Source: Pantoea dispersa (GTDB taxonomy: Bacteria; Pseudomonadota; Gammaproteobacteria; Enterobacterales; Enterobacteriaceae). Taken from it: 64,000 bases of DNA. The first letter of the stretch is position 1. Every line of letters starts with the position of its first letter. Location: contig NZ_SCKT01000009.1 in the NCBI RefSeq assembly GCF_014155765.1, forward strand, positions 62,001-126,000. Reading direction: 5' to 3'. The notes beneath the pieces are model-generated. The model was not told the origin of the DNA. It did not search any database and saw nothing but the letters and a program-made list of their open reading frames with translations. This document shows, one piece after another, positions 9,536 through 18,439 of the stretch. Position numbers and translations under genes: made by a program.

Positions 9536-9861
9536 TGGCTGTAAAACGTAGCCGCCGTTTACGTAAAAAGTTGCATGTTGATGAGTTTCAGGAGCTGGGC
9601 TTCTCTGTTGCCTGGCGTTTTGCCGAAGGCACCAGTGAGGAAGAGGTGGATGCCACGCTCGATCAGTTCATCAATGAGGTGATCGATCCGAATGGTCTGG
9701 CCTATGACGGCAGCGGCTATCTGGTGTGGGAAGGGCTGGTGTGTCTGCAGCAGACCGGCAAATGCACCGACGCGCACCGCGAGCTGGTGCGTAACTGGCT
9801 GGAAAAGAAAAATCTCGCCGATATTCAGGTCACTGAACTCTTCGACGTTTGGTGGGACTAA
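9535..9861 (+). CDS. yggL: YggL family protein (DUF469)
   Basis: Cytoplasmic protein of 108 residues matching E. coli YggL along its whole length: basic N-terminus KRSRRLRKKLHVDEFQELGF, then an acidic region and VWEGLVCLQQTGKCTDAHR. Its role is not established; E. coli YggL has been linked to ribosome association, which I recall but cannot test here. The start overlaps trmB by one base, so the two are cotranslated. A hairpin-forming repeat follows in the gap to yggN. Confidence 0.92.
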   Translation: MAVKRSRRLRKKLHVDEFQELGFSVAWRFAEGTSEEEVDATLDQFINEVIDPNGLAYDGSGYLVWEGLVCLQQTGKCTDAHRELVRNWLEKKNLADIQVTELFDVWWD

Positions 9862-9884
9862 GTATCACCACTGGCGATAACTTC

Positions 9885-9973
9885 GCGCGATGAATCGCGC
9901 CGCTACACATTCAGTGCGTGTTGGTTGATTCGCTTGTCCAATGCACCTTTCGTAGCGGCGCAATTTATTGCGC
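9885..9973. repeat. Interspersed hairpin repeat, copy 1
   Basis: Two imperfectly complementary 22-base arms, GCGCGATGAATCGCGCCGCT at 9885-9904 (plus AC) and GTAGCGGCGCAATTTATTGC at 9952-9971 (plus GC), flank a loop of about 45 bases. A second copy in the opposite orientation sits at 53251-53323. I recall similar sequences scattered in Pantoea and related genomes. It lies between yggL and yggN and may act in transcript processing or termination. Confidence 0.7.
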
Positions 9974-10033
9974 ATCGCCAGACGCAGCACAATGCCACCG
10001 CTTATCAGACTATTCACATCTGCAGGAGATTTC

Positions 10034-10750
10034 ATGGTTCGTAAGGCTCTTCTCGCCGCGCTGCTGCTGACGGCAGCTCAGGCGCATGCTGACTATCAGT
10101 GCAGCGTCAATCCAAAGGATGATGTGATCATCAAACCCCAGAGCGTGCAGGTGGTGGGCAGCAACGGCAACCTTGAAATCACGCCGCAGGGCGATGTGCA
10201 GTTCAACGGCAAGGCGGTGAGCGTCGATAACGCCACGCGCCAGCAGGCGATTGACTACCAGAACGCGCTGCGTCGCGATCTGCCGTGGGTCGACAGCGGC
10301 GCAACCACCCGTCTGGAGCGGGGCCGCGTGTCGCTGGATAAAGTGATCGTCGAAAAACTCGGGGCGGACAGTAATGTGCGCAATCGCCTGACCACGCTGA
10401 ACGGCCAGCTTAAGCAGCAGATGAACCGCATCATCGAGCATCGCCCGGATGGCCTGACCTTCCACCATCAGGCCATTGAGCAGGTGCGCGCCGACGGCGA
10501 GAAGCTGGTGCAGAGCACGCTGGGCGGGGTGTTGCAGGATAGCCTGAACGAGATGGGTACCAAACAGGCCGCCAGCGGCAGCAATCCGCTGCAGGCGCTG
10601 ATGGGCAACCTCGGCGGGCTACAGCAGTCGATTCAGACTGAATGGAACAATCAGGAGCAGGATTTCCAGAACTTCGGTCATGAAGTGTGTAACCGGGTGA
10701 CCGCACTGGAGAGCCAGCGCAAGACGCTGATGCAGAACGTAAAGGGCTAA
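10034..10750 (+). CDS. yggN: YggN family periplasmic protein (DUF2884)
   Basis: Secreted protein of 238 residues and unknown function. I start it at ATG 10034, 4 bases after AGGAG-T type ribosome site at 10024-10028, because this gives a clean signal peptide (MVRKALLAALLLTAAQAHA, cleavage after AHA). A longer frame from 9968 would bury that signal. The mature part begins DYQCSVNPKDDV, typical of DUF2884, and is rich in glutamine with a likely helical C-terminal half. It follows trmB-yggL as in E. coli and ends at a good terminator. Confidence 0.9.
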   Translation: MVRKALLAALLLTAAQAHADYQCSVNPKDDVIIKPQSVQVVGSNGNLEITPQGDVQFNGKAVSVDNATRQQAIDYQNALRRDLPWVDSGATTRLERGRVSLDKVIVEKLGADSNVRNRLTTLNGQLKQQMNRIIEHRPDGLTFHHQAIEQVRADGEKLVQSTLGGVLQDSLNEMGTKQAASGSNPLQALMGNLGGLQQSIQTEWNNQEQDFQNFGHEVCNRVTALESQRKTLMQNVKG

Positions 10751-10786
10751 GCCAGCCGCGTTGCCGCTGAATGCACGGAACATCAC

Positions 10787-10823
10787 GGCGTCATTGTTCT
10801 TCTGAACAGTGGTGCCTTTTTTT
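10787..10823 (+). terminator. Rho-independent terminator after yggN
   Basis: A 13-bp stem with three G-U pairs (GGCGTCATTGTTC at 10787-10799 and GAACAGTGGTGCC at 10804-10816) with a 4-base loop, followed by seven T. It isolates the next gene, which needs its own promoter. Confidence 0.85.
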
Positions 10824-10863
10824 ATCCCCGCAGCTTTTAAGCCGTGATTTAACAGATTGTCTT

Positions 10864-10880
10864 AGATTCGGGACGAATCT
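10864..10880. promoter_or_regulatory. 7-3-7 perfect inverted repeat upstream of the Ig-like protein gene
   Basis: AGATTCG-GGA-CGAATCT lies 82 bases before the start codon of the 751-residue protein, in an AT-rich intergenic region. It could be an operator or a small RNA hairpin in the 5' leader. No regulator can be named from the sequence alone. Confidence 0.4.
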
Positions 10881-10961
10881 GATAACGGCAAAATTTCCGC
10901 ATTAATAACTATATCAACGGGCATTCAGCCTGTTGAACTTATTAATTTTTAAGGAAATTTT

Positions 10962-13217
10962 ATGTTATTTTCTGACACCTCTGCTTCCAGTTCACATCCG
11001 GTTTTATCACCCCCTGTAGTTATCTTTGCCGAACGCGGCTGGTACAACGATCCGCAAAAACGCTGGCAGGGAACGGTGCAAACGCCGGACGCCGTTGAAG
11101 TCATCGTGACGGTTAACGGTGGCAATCCGCTACGCGTGCCGGTGATCAATGGCCACTTCGAGTGGATGCCGCCGCAGCCGATGGCCGATGGTGAATACCA
11201 GCTAACCTTCACCGCCGTGGATGCAGCCGGCAATCACAGCGCACCCACGCGCGTGGATTACAATATCGATACCCATCGGCCCGCCAGACCGATCATTGAA
11301 GCCATTGAAGACCACGTTGCCGGCGGCGTGGAGGACGGTAACAGCATCAGGCGTAACGGCTATACCAACGATGATCAGCCGGTGGTACGCGGGCAGGCGG
11401 AAGCCAACGCGCTGGTTTATCTCTATAATGGCAACCAACTTCTCGCCTCTGTGCGTGCCGATGCGCAGGGCAACTGGCAGGCGCAGCTCGATCTGCCGCA
11501 GGACGGAACCTATAACCTGACGGCGCAGGCCGAGGACCGCGCCGACAACCGCAGTCAGCCGTCGCCGAAGTGGACCTTTCATCTCGATACGCTTACCCCG
11601 GAAACGCCGACGTTCAGCTATTACGACGACAATCGCGGGCTGTATCAGGGCCAGTTTGGCCGCGGCAAACCCACCGATGATGTCCGGCCGGAACTGCACG
11701 GCGAAGCCGAGCCCGGCAGCGTGGTGCGCATTCAGTATGCCGCACCGGGCGGAAAGTGGGTTGTCGGCGGTACGGCCACCGTCGACAGCAGCGGCCACTG
11801 GCACTGGACGCCGCCGCAGGATCTGCTGCCGGACGGCGACTGGCGTTTTCGCAGCCGCAGCAGCGATAAAGCCGGCAACGTCAGTCAATGGAGCGACAGC
11901 TGGACGCTGACCATCGACACCCGTATCAACACGCCCACCATCCTGCAGGCTATCGATGACGTCGGCACCATCCAGCCGGTGCTGCCGGTCCAGACCACCG
12001 ACGATAAGCGGCTCGATTTTTCCGGACAGGCCGAGCCTTACAGTCAGGTGACGCTGTACCAGAACGGCGTGGCAGCCGGCAGCGCGACGGTGGGGGCCGA
12101 TGGGCGCTGGCAGATTACCCCGGACCGCGACATGCAGCCGGGCAGCAACAACTTTACGGTAAAAGCGGTCGATGTGGCGGGTAACGTCAGTGACTATGCG
12201 CCCAACTGGGCGATTAACCATGACTCTGGCGTAAAGCACAGTTCTGGCGAAGAGAACTGGAACTGTCGCGCCAATACCAGCTGGCAAACCGGCCGTGTGT
12301 ATCAGTACGGCGGGTTGAAAGTCACCGAACTGAAACATGGCACCAGCAACAACTGTTTCTATACCGGCATCATGAACCGGCCGGATGGCTATGAAAGCAA
12401 AGCGATTGAGATGCTGGATCATTCAGTCGTGCAGTTTGATTTTGGTGCCACCAATTACGTGGAGTTCAATTATGGCTATCTCCACAATTGCGATACCTAC
12501 GTGGATATCTTCTCCCCCAGCGGTGAACTGCTGGGGCGCGAATACCTGCAGCCCAGTGGCGCCAGTCGGTCAGAGCAAGGCCTGAACACCTTTAGCTGGC
12601 AGGCTCCGGCGGGCCAGCAGATTGGCTATATTGACGTCCATTCAGGTGAAGATCCGGATACCTATAAAAAAGTGCTGTGCTGGAACGTGCTGGTGAAGCG
12701 CGATGTGGGCTGGATTATTGATACTGTGCGCTGGGGCAAAGACGAGAGCCTGATACAGCACCATACGCTGCCGGAAACGCAGGAACAGGAGGGCGCGCAG
12801 CTGCATCTGAATGATGTGCAGCAGTGGCTGGCGGCGCACAGCGGACAACTGCTGCAGGGCTTCTCTGCGCTGGTGCTGGAAGGAGAACATCAGCAGCTTG
12901 ATTATCAGCAGCTGACGCAGCATATCAGCGGCCTGCAGCATATCGATCTCACCGGCTCCGGGGACAATCTGCTGCAGCTGGATGCGCAGCAGCTGTTGCA
13001 GCAGGCGCACCAGGATGTGCTGCTGCCAGAGCGCACGCGCAGCTGGCTGATTGATGGCGATGCCGGCGACGTGGTGCAGCTCAGCGATAGCACGCAATTT
13101 TATCAGCAGTGGCAGCAGCAGGGGACGCAGCAGAGCGGTGGCAAAGTGTGGCAGGTGTTTGAGAGTCTCGACCACAGCGCAACGCTGTTAATCAATAATG
13201 AGGTGATGGTCGCCTGA
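10962..13217 (+). CDS. Ig-like repeat protein, probable type I secreted surface protein
   Basis: A 751-residue protein with no N-terminal signal peptide. Four Bap-type Ig-like repeats fill residues about 15-418, each ending in motifs such as VDAAGNHS or DVAGNVSD. A middle domain (about 419-585) is unlike the repeats: beta-rich, with four cysteines at C435, C465, C510 and C573, two of them in WNC and CWN contexts. The glutamine-rich C-terminus (610-751) holds LIDGDAGDVVQL and ends ATLLINNEVMVA, similar to tails of large type I secreted adhesins. Ribosome site AAGGA precedes ATG 10962. It sits between yggN and hemW, where E. coli has ansB and yggM. Secretion is inferred; the nearest exporter is at 44-49 kb. 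Confidence 0.75.
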   Translation: MLFSDTSASSSHPVLSPPVVIFAERGWYNDPQKRWQGTVQTPDAVEVIVTVNGGNPLRVPVINGHFEWMPPQPMADGEYQLTFTAVDAAGNHSAPTRVDYNIDTHRPARPIIEAIEDHVAGGVEDGNSIRRNGYTNDDQPVVRGQAEANALVYLYNGNQLLASVRADAQGNWQAQLDLPQDGTYNLTAQAEDRADNRSQPSPKWTFHLDTLTPETPTFSYYDDNRGLYQGQFGRGKPTDDVRPELHGEAEPGSVVRIQYAAPGGKWVVGGTATVDSSGHWHWTPPQDLLPDGDWRFRSRSSDKAGNVSQWSDSWTLTIDTRINTPTILQAIDDVGTIQPVLPVQTTDDKRLDFSGQAEPYSQVTLYQNGVAAGSATVGADGRWQITPDRDMQPGSNNFTVKAVDVAGNVSDYAPNWAINHDSGVKHSSGEENWNCRANTSWQTGRVYQYGGLKVTELKHGTSNNCFYTGIMNRPDGYESKAIEMLDHSVVQFDFGATNYVEFNYGYLHNCDTYVDIFSPSGELLGREYLQPSGASRSEQGLNTFSWQAPAGQQIGYIDVHSGEDPDTYKKVLCWNVLVKRDVGWIIDTVRWGKDESLIQHHTLPETQEQEGAQLHLNDVQQWLAAHSGQLLQGFSALVLEGEHQQLDYQQLTQHISGLQHIDLTGSGDNLLQLDAQQLLQQAHQDVLLPERTRSWLIDGDAGDVVQLSDSTQFYQQWQQQGTQQSGGKVWQVFESLDHSATLLINNEVMVA

Positions 13218-13254
13218 GCGTAACAGATGCAGCCGTGCCGCACAGTACGGCTGC

Positions 13255-13284
13255 CAGCGGAAAAGGCGCGCGCCTTCTCCGCTG
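13255..13284. terminator. Palindrome between the Ig-like protein gene and hemW
   Basis: A near-perfect 30-base palindrome (CAGCGGAAAAGGCGC followed by its complement with one mismatch) overlaps the region just after the two convergent genes. There is no long T-run on either strand, so termination efficiency is uncertain. Confidence 0.45.
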
Positions 13285-13287
13285 AAT

Positions 13288-14418
13288 TTACATGAACAGC
13301 TCCAGTAGCGAATTGAGGAACAGTTTGCCTTTTTCAGTGATCTGCCAGTGCTCTGGCTGCTCCTGCACATAACCGGCGGCGATGGCTGCGTCGATCTGCG
13401 GGCGAATCACTGCCTCGTCCAGCCCGGTGTAGCGCTGAAAATCGGCGCGCGGCGCGGCTTCCAGCAGGCGGAAACGGTTCATAAAGAACTCGAACGGCTT
13501 GTCCTCGTCCGGCACGTCATGCTGCTTATCCAGATAGTTGCCCTTCATAAAACCGCGCGGATGACGGGTTTTCACCGTGCGCACGATGCGCCCGTCCGGC
13601 TGCGTCAGCTTGCCGTGCGCGCCACAGCCGATGCCGAGGTAATCACCGAAGCGCCAGTAGTTCAGGTTATGCTCGCAGCGATAGCCCGGTTTGGCGTAGG
13701 CCGAGGTTTCATACTGCTGATAGCCTGCGGCGCTCAGCAGCTGATGACCCTGCTCAAAGATATCCCACAGCGCATCGTCATCCGGCAAAACCGGCGGGCG
13801 TGAACCAAACAGCGTGTTGGGCTCAATGGTCAGCTGATACCACGACAGATGCGGCGGGTTGAGGGCAATCGCCTGGCGCAAATCGTCCAGCGCTTCTTCC
13901 AGCGACTGATCCGGCAGGCCGTGCATCAGGTCGAGGTTAAAGCTGCGCAGGCCGAGACCGGCCGCCAGTTGTGCCGCGCGGACCGCCTCGTCCGGACCGT
14001 GGATGCGCCCCAGGCGCGTCAGCTTTTGCGGACTGAAACTCTGCACGCCAATCGAAATCCGGTTAATGCCCGCCCGCTGATAGCCGCTGAAGCGATCGGC
14101 TTCCACCGTGCCCGGATTGGCTTCCATGGTGATTTCGGCGTCCGCCGCCAGCGGCAGGCGCGCGCGCACGCCATCCATCAGCTGCTGCATCGCTTCGCTG
14201 CTCAGCAGGCTGGGCGTGCCGCCGCCGATAAAGATAGTGCGCACTTCGCGCCCGGCGATCAGCGGCAGATCCTGGTCAAGATCGTTGAGCAGATGCTGCA
14301 CATACTCGCTGTGCGGCACTTCGCCTTTGAGCGCGTGCGAGTTGAAGTCGCAGTACGGACATTTCTGCACGCACCACGGGATGTGGATATAAAGGCTTAA
14401 CGGTGGTAACTCAGGCAT
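13288..14418 (-). CDS. hemW: Radical SAM family heme chaperone HemW
   Basis: Radical SAM protein that binds and transfers heme, formerly confused with coproporphyrinogen dehydrogenase; 376 residues against 378 in E. coli YggW. The [4Fe-4S] motif is CVQKCPYC (CX3CX2C, residues 16-23). IFIGGGTPS near 62 is the SAM-binding glycine motif and GVQSFSP near 122 is conserved. The C-terminal HemN-type domain follows. Its 5' end overlaps the 3' end of rdgB by 8 bases, making it the last gene of the yggS-yggT-rdgB-hemW operon. Confidence 0.94.
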   Translation of the reverse strand: MPELPPLSLYIHIPWCVQKCPYCDFNSHALKGEVPHSEYVQHLLNDLDQDLPLIAGREVRTIFIGGGTPSLLSSEAMQQLMDGVRARLPLAADAEITMEANPGTVEADRFSGYQRAGINRISIGVQSFSPQKLTRLGRIHGPDEAVRAAQLAAGLGLRSFNLDLMHGLPDQSLEEALDDLRQAIALNPPHLSWYQLTIEPNTLFGSRPPVLPDDDALWDIFEQGHQLLSAAGYQQYETSAYAKPGYRCEHNLNYWRFGDYLGIGCGAHGKLTQPDGRIVRTVKTRHPRGFMKGNYLDKQHDVPDEDKPFEFFMNRFRLLEAAPRADFQRYTGLDEAVIRPQIDAAIAAGYVQEQPEHWQITEKGKLFLNSLLELFM

Positions 14419-15004
14419 TGCGCATCGCTTCCAGCAGTAGCGTCAATGCTTTACCCCGGTGCGACACGGCACGCTTTTCATCCTTGCTCAGCTCGGCGGC
14501 GGTTTTACCCAGCGCCGGCACGTAGAAGATCGGATCATAACCGAAACCGCCTTCACCGGCGGCCGCGCGGGTAATCTCCCCGGCCCAGCTGCCGTGGAAC
14601 ACCAGCGGCGTCGGGTCGGCGGCGTGACGCACGTACACCAGTACGCAGTGGAACTGTGCCTGGCGCTCGCCGTCCGGCACCTGCTCCAGCGCCTGCAGCA
14701 GTTTGTCGAGATTCTGCTGGTCGCTGGCATCAACGCCGGCATAGCGCGCCGAGTAAATGCCCGGCGCGCCGCCCAGCGCATCGACCGCCAGCCCGGAGTC
14801 ATCAGCAATCGCCGGCAGGCCGGTGATCTGCGCCGCGTGACGTGCTTTCAGGATGGCGTTTTCGATAAAGGTCAGTCCGGTCTCTTCGGCAGACTCTACG
14901 CCCAGCTCGGTTTGCGCCACGATATCCAGGCCGAAGGCCGCTAACAGATCGGCCAGTTCACGTACTTTGCCCGGATTACCGGTGGCGAGCACAACTTTTT
15001 GCAT
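14411..15004 (-). CDS. rdgB: XTP/dITP pyrophosphatase RdgB
   Basis: Ham1-family house-cleaning nucleotidase that hydrolyses XTP, dITP and ITP to monophosphates and keeps deaminated purines out of DNA. It is 197 residues, as in E. coli. Motifs: substrate loop ATGNPGK (7-13), [24 protein letters not shown] near 67-90 and the C-terminal [10 protein letters not shown] near 150 and SHRGKA near 178. It follows yggT directly; the yggU gene that separates them in E. coli is absent. Confidence 0.95.
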   Translation of the reverse strand: MQKVVLATGNPGKVRELADLLAAFGLDIVAQTELGVESAEETGLTFIENAILKARHAAQITGLPAIADDSGLAVDALGGAPGIYSARYAGVDASDQQNLDKLLQALEQVPDGERQAQFHCVLVYVRHAADPTPLVFHGSWAGEITRAAAGEGGFGYDPIFYVPALGKTAAELSKDEKRAVSHRGKALTLLLEAMRNA

Positions 15005-15024
15005 AACAGTTCCAGATTAACGAA

Positions 15025-15579
15025 TTACAGCAGGTACCAGAGACCCGGGAACAGGTCCATACCGAGGAAGTTCAGCGCATACAGCACCAGAATCACGATC
15101 ATCGCTGAGAAATCGATGCCGCCCATCGCCGGCAGGATACGGCGAATCGGTGCCATCAGCGGTTCGGTCAGCTGGATCAGCACATAGTCCATCGCGCCGC
15201 GTCCCTGGCTGATCCAGCTCATCAGCGAGCGAATGATGATCACCCAGAACACCAGATAGCCGGCGGATTTGACCAGTGACAGCAGGCCCACCAGCAGGTT
15301 GGTCGGATCGACGGAGAACACTCCGACCTGAATCAGCAGCAGAATCGGATATTTCAGCGTGGTCAGCACGAATGCCAGCAGCAGCGACGCGGTGTCAATC
15401 GGTCCCAGCGCCGGCAAAATGCGGCGCAGCGGTTTAACAATCGGCTGGGTGATCTTCACGACAAACTGCGCCAGCGGATTGTAAAAGTCACAGCGTGACC
15501 ACTGCATCCAGATGCGCAGCAGCAGCACCATCACGTACAGATCAATCAGCGTTTTGACTAAAAACGTCAGTGTTAACAT
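15025..15579 (-). CDS. yggT: YggT family membrane protein
   Basis: Inner-membrane protein of 184 residues with two YggT units, each with a pair of hydrophobic segments and the motif PLMAPIRRILPAMGGIDFSA or its first-half partner PIVKPLRRILPALGPID. I start it at ATG 15579, preceded by GAGGA, rather than at TTG 15591. The family has been linked to osmotic stress and membrane integrity, without a defined reaction. It lies 12 bases after yggS, in the same operon. Confidence 0.92.
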   Translation of the reverse strand: MLTLTFLVKTLIDLYVMVLLLRIWMQWSRCDFYNPLAQFVVKITQPIVKPLRRILPALGPIDTASLLLAFVLTTLKYPILLLIQVGVFSVDPTNLLVGLLSLVKSAGYLVFWVIIIRSLMSWISQGRGAMDYVLIQLTEPLMAPIRRILPAMGGIDFSAMIVILVLYALNFLGMDLFPGLWYLL

Positions 15580-15591
15580 GAGGTTCCTCAA

Positions 15592-16299
15592 TTATTGTTG
15601 TGAAGGGCGTGCATAATCCCGCGCGCCAAATACCGCGGTGCCGATGCGCACCATCGTACTGCCTGCGGCAATCGCCGCATCCATATCGTCGCTCATTCCC
15701 AGAGAAAGCGTATCGACGCCTGGATAGTCCTGTTGCAAGGCGCGAAACGCGCTGGCCATCTGCTGGCATACCGCCAGCTGGCGCGCGTAATCCTGCTCGG
15801 GCGCCGGAATCGCCATCAGCCCACGCAGGCGCAAACGCGGCAGGGCGGCAATCTGTTGTGCCAGCCCGGCGACGGCCTCCAGCATGATGCCAGATTTGCT
15901 GTGCTCGTCACTGATATTTACCTGAATTAACACGTTGAGCGGCGGCAGCGCGGCCGGACGCTGATCGTTCAGCCGCTGCGCGATACGCAGACGGTCAACG
16001 GTATGGCACCAGGCAAAGTTTTCCGCCACCAGACGGCTTTTATTGGATTGTAACGGCCCGATAAAGTGCCATTGCAGATCAGGATGTGCGGCCAGTTCGG
16101 CAACTTTTTCAACCCCTTCCTGCACGTAATTTTCACCGAAGGCGCGCTGTCCGGCGGCAATGGCTTCTGCGATAGCGCTCGCAGGTTTGGTTTTGCTCAC
16201 TGCAAGCAGCGTAATTTCTTCTGGCGCGCGGCCGCAACGCGCGGCGGCAGCAGCGATCCGCTCGCGCACTTGCTGTAAGTTGTGCTCAATGGAAGTCAT
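15592..16299 (-). CDS. yggS: Pyridoxal phosphate homeostasis protein YggS (PLPBP)
   Basis: PLP-binding protein with an alanine-racemase-like TIM barrel and no known catalysis; it buffers PLP and affects amino acid and vitamin B6 balance. The PLP lysine is K36 in LLAVSKTKP. Other marks are GENYVQEG near 54, WHFIGPLQSNKS near 75 and the C-terminal LSLGMSDDMDAAI with the phosphate-binding region. Length 235 fits the family. Its start codon is only 16 bases from that of the divergent yggR, so the promoters must overlap coding sequence. Confidence 0.95.
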   Translation of the reverse strand: MTSIEHNLQQVRERIAAAAARCGRAPEEITLLAVSKTKPASAIAEAIAAGQRAFGENYVQEGVEKVAELAAHPDLQWHFIGPLQSNKSRLVAENFAWCHTVDRLRIAQRLNDQRPAALPPLNVLIQVNISDEHSKSGIMLEAVAGLAQQIAALPRLRLRGLMAIPAPEQDYARQLAVCQQMASAFRALQQDYPGVDTLSLGMSDDMDAAIAAGSTMVRIGTAVFGARDYARPSQQ

Positions 16300-16315
16300 A
16301 GTCAGGAGAAGTTAA

Positions 16316-17308
16316 ATGGATTTGGATGACGTTGTGGCGCTTAGTGTAAAGCATAATGCGGCCGATCTGCACCTTTGCAGCGGACATTTACCGCACTGGC
16401 GCCGGCAGGGCGTGCTGGAGCCAATACCGCAACAGCACAGCTTGCCTGAGCGCTGGCTACAGGCCTTTAGCGAGCAGTGGCTTAGCGCCGTGCAGCGCAG
16501 CGAGTTAGCCAGTAGCGGTCACGTCGATTTCGCCATCACGCTCGGCAACGGCAGCCGGCTGCGCGCCAATCTGTTCCGCCAGCGTCACGGACTGGCGCTG
16601 GCGCTGCGGCTGATTGCCAGCCAGCCACCGGATATGGCGCGCCTGCAGCTGCCGGACGTGGTGCGCTCGCTGCTGCAGCTGGAGGAAGGGCTTATCCTCA
16701 TCACCGGCGCGACCGGCAGCGGCAAATCCACCACGCTGGCGGCGCTGGTGGATAGCCTCAATCGTCAGCAGGCGCGCCACATTATCACGCTGGAAGATCC
16801 GATCGAGTTCGTCCACCACAGCCAGCGTTCGCTGATTCAGCAGCGCGAAATCGGCGCGCACTGCGCTTCGTTTCAGCTCGGATTAAAAGCGGCGCTGCGT
16901 GAAGATCCGGATGTGATCCTGCTGGGTGAGCTGCGCGACAGCGAAACCATCCGGCTGGCGCTGACCGCTGCTGAGACCGGCCATCTGGTGCTGGCCACGC
17001 TGCATACGCGCGGCGCGACGCAGGCGGTGGACCGGCTGGTGGATGTGTTTCCGGCCGAGGAGAAAAACCTCGTGCGCACGCAGCTGGCCGGCAGCCTGAA
17101 AGCGGTGCTGGCGCAGCGTTTAGTCGCTGCCAAAGCCGGCGGCCGCATTGGCCTGTTTGAAGTGCTGGTGGCGACGCCGGCGGTCGCTAACCTGATCCGC
17201 GAAGGTAAAATGCATCAGCTGCCCGGTGTGTTGCAGACCGGCGCGCAGGCAGGGATGCAGACTTTCGCCCAGAGCGAGCAGGCCCGGCGTGAGGCGGGAT
17301 TAATTTGA
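16316..17308 (+). CDS. yggR: PilT-like secretion/pilus retraction ATPase YggR
   Basis: GspE/PilT-type hexameric ATPase of 330 residues. Walker A GATGSGKS is near residue 131, the Asp box LEDPIEFVHH near 160, Walker B VILLGELRDSETIRLAL near 200 and the His box TGHLVLATLHTR near 223. True PilT retracts type IV pili; no pilus genes are nearby, so this is the orphan paralogue also found in E. coli between yggS and ruvX. Ribosome site AGGAG lies just before ATG 16316. Confidence 0.9.
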   Translation: MDLDDVVALSVKHNAADLHLCSGHLPHWRRQGVLEPIPQQHSLPERWLQAFSEQWLSAVQRSELASSGHVDFAITLGNGSRLRANLFRQRHGLALALRLIASQPPDMARLQLPDVVRSLLQLEEGLILITGATGSGKSTTLAALVDSLNRQQARHIITLEDPIEFVHHSQRSLIQQREIGAHCASFQLGLKAALREDPDVILLGELRDSETIRLALTAAETGHLVLATLHTRGATQAVDRLVDVFPAEEKNLVRTQLAGSLKAVLAQRLVAAKAGGRIGLFEVLVATPAVANLIREGKMHQLPGVLQTGAQAGMQTFAQSEQARREAGLI

Positions 17309-17374
17309 GCGGGGACGTGCCCTGAGAACCGTCGACACGGCGGCACGAAACCGCGCGGCCGTGTCCGGGCTGAT

Positions 17375-17791
17375 TTAATGCGTCTCGAACCAGTCCTGCA
17401 GGATAATCACCGCGGACTGCGAATCGATATGGCCTTTCTGCAGCGCGCGATAGCCGCCGCGTTCGAACAGGTCGGCGCGCGCTTCAACGGTGCTCAGGCG
17501 CTCATCCTGTAGCTCCACACGCACGCCGAAGCGGCCGTGCAGCCGGTTAGCAAACTTACGCGCGCGCGCCGTCAGCGGCTGTTCGCTGCCGTCCATGTTG
17601 AGTGGCAGGCCAACCACCACGTAATCCGGCTGCCACTCTTTCAGCAGCTTACCAATGAGTTCCCAGTCCGGCGTGCCGTCCTGCGCTTTCAGCGCGGTGA
17701 GCGGGCGCGCAGTGCCGGTCAGCTGTTGCCCGATGGCAACGCCGATGCTTTTGGTACCGAAGTCGAAACCGAGCAGCGTTTCACTGGCCAT
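17375..17791 (-). CDS. ruvX: Holliday junction resolvase-like protein RuvX (YqgF)
   Basis: RNase H-fold nuclease of the YqgF family, 138 residues as in E. coli; implicated in 16S rRNA 5' processing. The first catalytic aspartate is in [14 protein letters not shown] near residue 10; [13 protein letters not shown] near 60 and DERLSTVEA near 97 are family motifs, and the C-terminal [14 protein letters not shown] carries the last acidic residue. Its ATG shares one base with the yqgE stop (TGATG), so it is coupled to yqgE. Confidence 0.95.
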   Translation of the reverse strand: MASETLLGFDFGTKSIGVAIGQQLTGTARPLTALKAQDGTPDWELIGKLLKEWQPDYVVVGLPLNMDGSEQPLTARARKFANRLHGRFGVRVELQDERLSTVEARADLFERGGYRALQKGHIDSQSAVIILQDWFETH

Positions 17792-18354
17792 CAGGCGTGC
17801 CCTGCATCGCTGGTCATGTTATGGATGTCCACACCCATGCTGCGCGCGGCTTCACGCCAGCGTTCGGCAATCGGCGTCTGGAACAGGATCTGCGTATTGG
17901 CCGGCGTGGTCAGCCAGGCATTCTCCAGCAGCTCATTTTCCAGCTGATCCTTCTCCCACGCGCAATAACCCAGCGCTACCAGCACGTTCTCTGGCTGTTC
18001 ACGCGTGCCGATCGCTTCCAGCACATCGCGCGAAGTGGTGATCACCGTATTGTCAGAAATGCGAATACTGGAGGAGAACACGCGCTGGGCCGAGTGCAGA
18101 ATAAAGCCACGATCTTCCGCCAGCGGACCACCGGCAAACACCGGTTTGTCCAGTTTGATGGCAGGATCGCGTTCTGATGGGCTGATCTTAAGTTTTTTCA
18201 GGATGCCTTCGACCGTCAGGTTGTCCATCGGCTTGTTAACGATCAAACCCATGGCACCCTCTTCGTTATGCTCGCAGATATACACCACCGAGCGTTTGAA
18301 GAAAGGGTCCTGCAGCGACGGCATCGCAATCAAGAAATGGTGCTGTAAATTCAT
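17791..18354 (-). CDS. yqgE: UPF0301 family protein YqgE
   Basis: Cytoplasmic protein of 187 residues and unknown biochemical role, matching E. coli YqgE end to end: [19 protein letters not shown] at the start, MGLIVNKPM near 37, [13 protein letters not shown] near 77 and [13 protein letters not shown] near 128. I use ATG 18354 rather than the GTG two codons upstream. It lies between gshB and ruvX, and a terminator separates it from gshB. Confidence 0.94.
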   Translation of the reverse strand: MNLQHHFLIAMPSLQDPFFKRSVVYICEHNEEGAMGLIVNKPMDNLTVEGILKKLKISPSERDPAIKLDKPVFAGGPLAEDRGFILHSAQRVFSSSIRISDNTVITTSRDVLEAIGTREQPENVLVALGYCAWEKDQLENELLENAWLTTPANTQILFQTPIAERWREAARSMGVDIHNMTSDAGHA

Positions 18355-18367
18355 TCTCACTCGTTTA

Positions 18368-18402
18368 CCAAAAATAGCCGGTGCTGAACGGCTGCACCGG
18401 CT
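18368..18402 (-). terminator. Rho-independent terminator after gshB
   Basis: On the minus strand AGCCGGTGC and GCACCGGCT form a perfect 9-bp stem with a 9-base loop, followed by A and five T. It lies just after the gshB stop and ahead of yqgE, so yqgE-ruvX likely have a separate promoter or rely on read-through. Confidence 0.8.
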
Positions 18403-18439
18403 TTGGGTGGTTCACGGAGCTCTCACTCCTGCGGCATCC

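Noticed and set aside
11202-12422. 406-codon open frame opposite the Ig-like protein gene
   Set aside because: The plus-strand frame has the Ig-repeat pattern and a ribosome site; the minus frame has neither.
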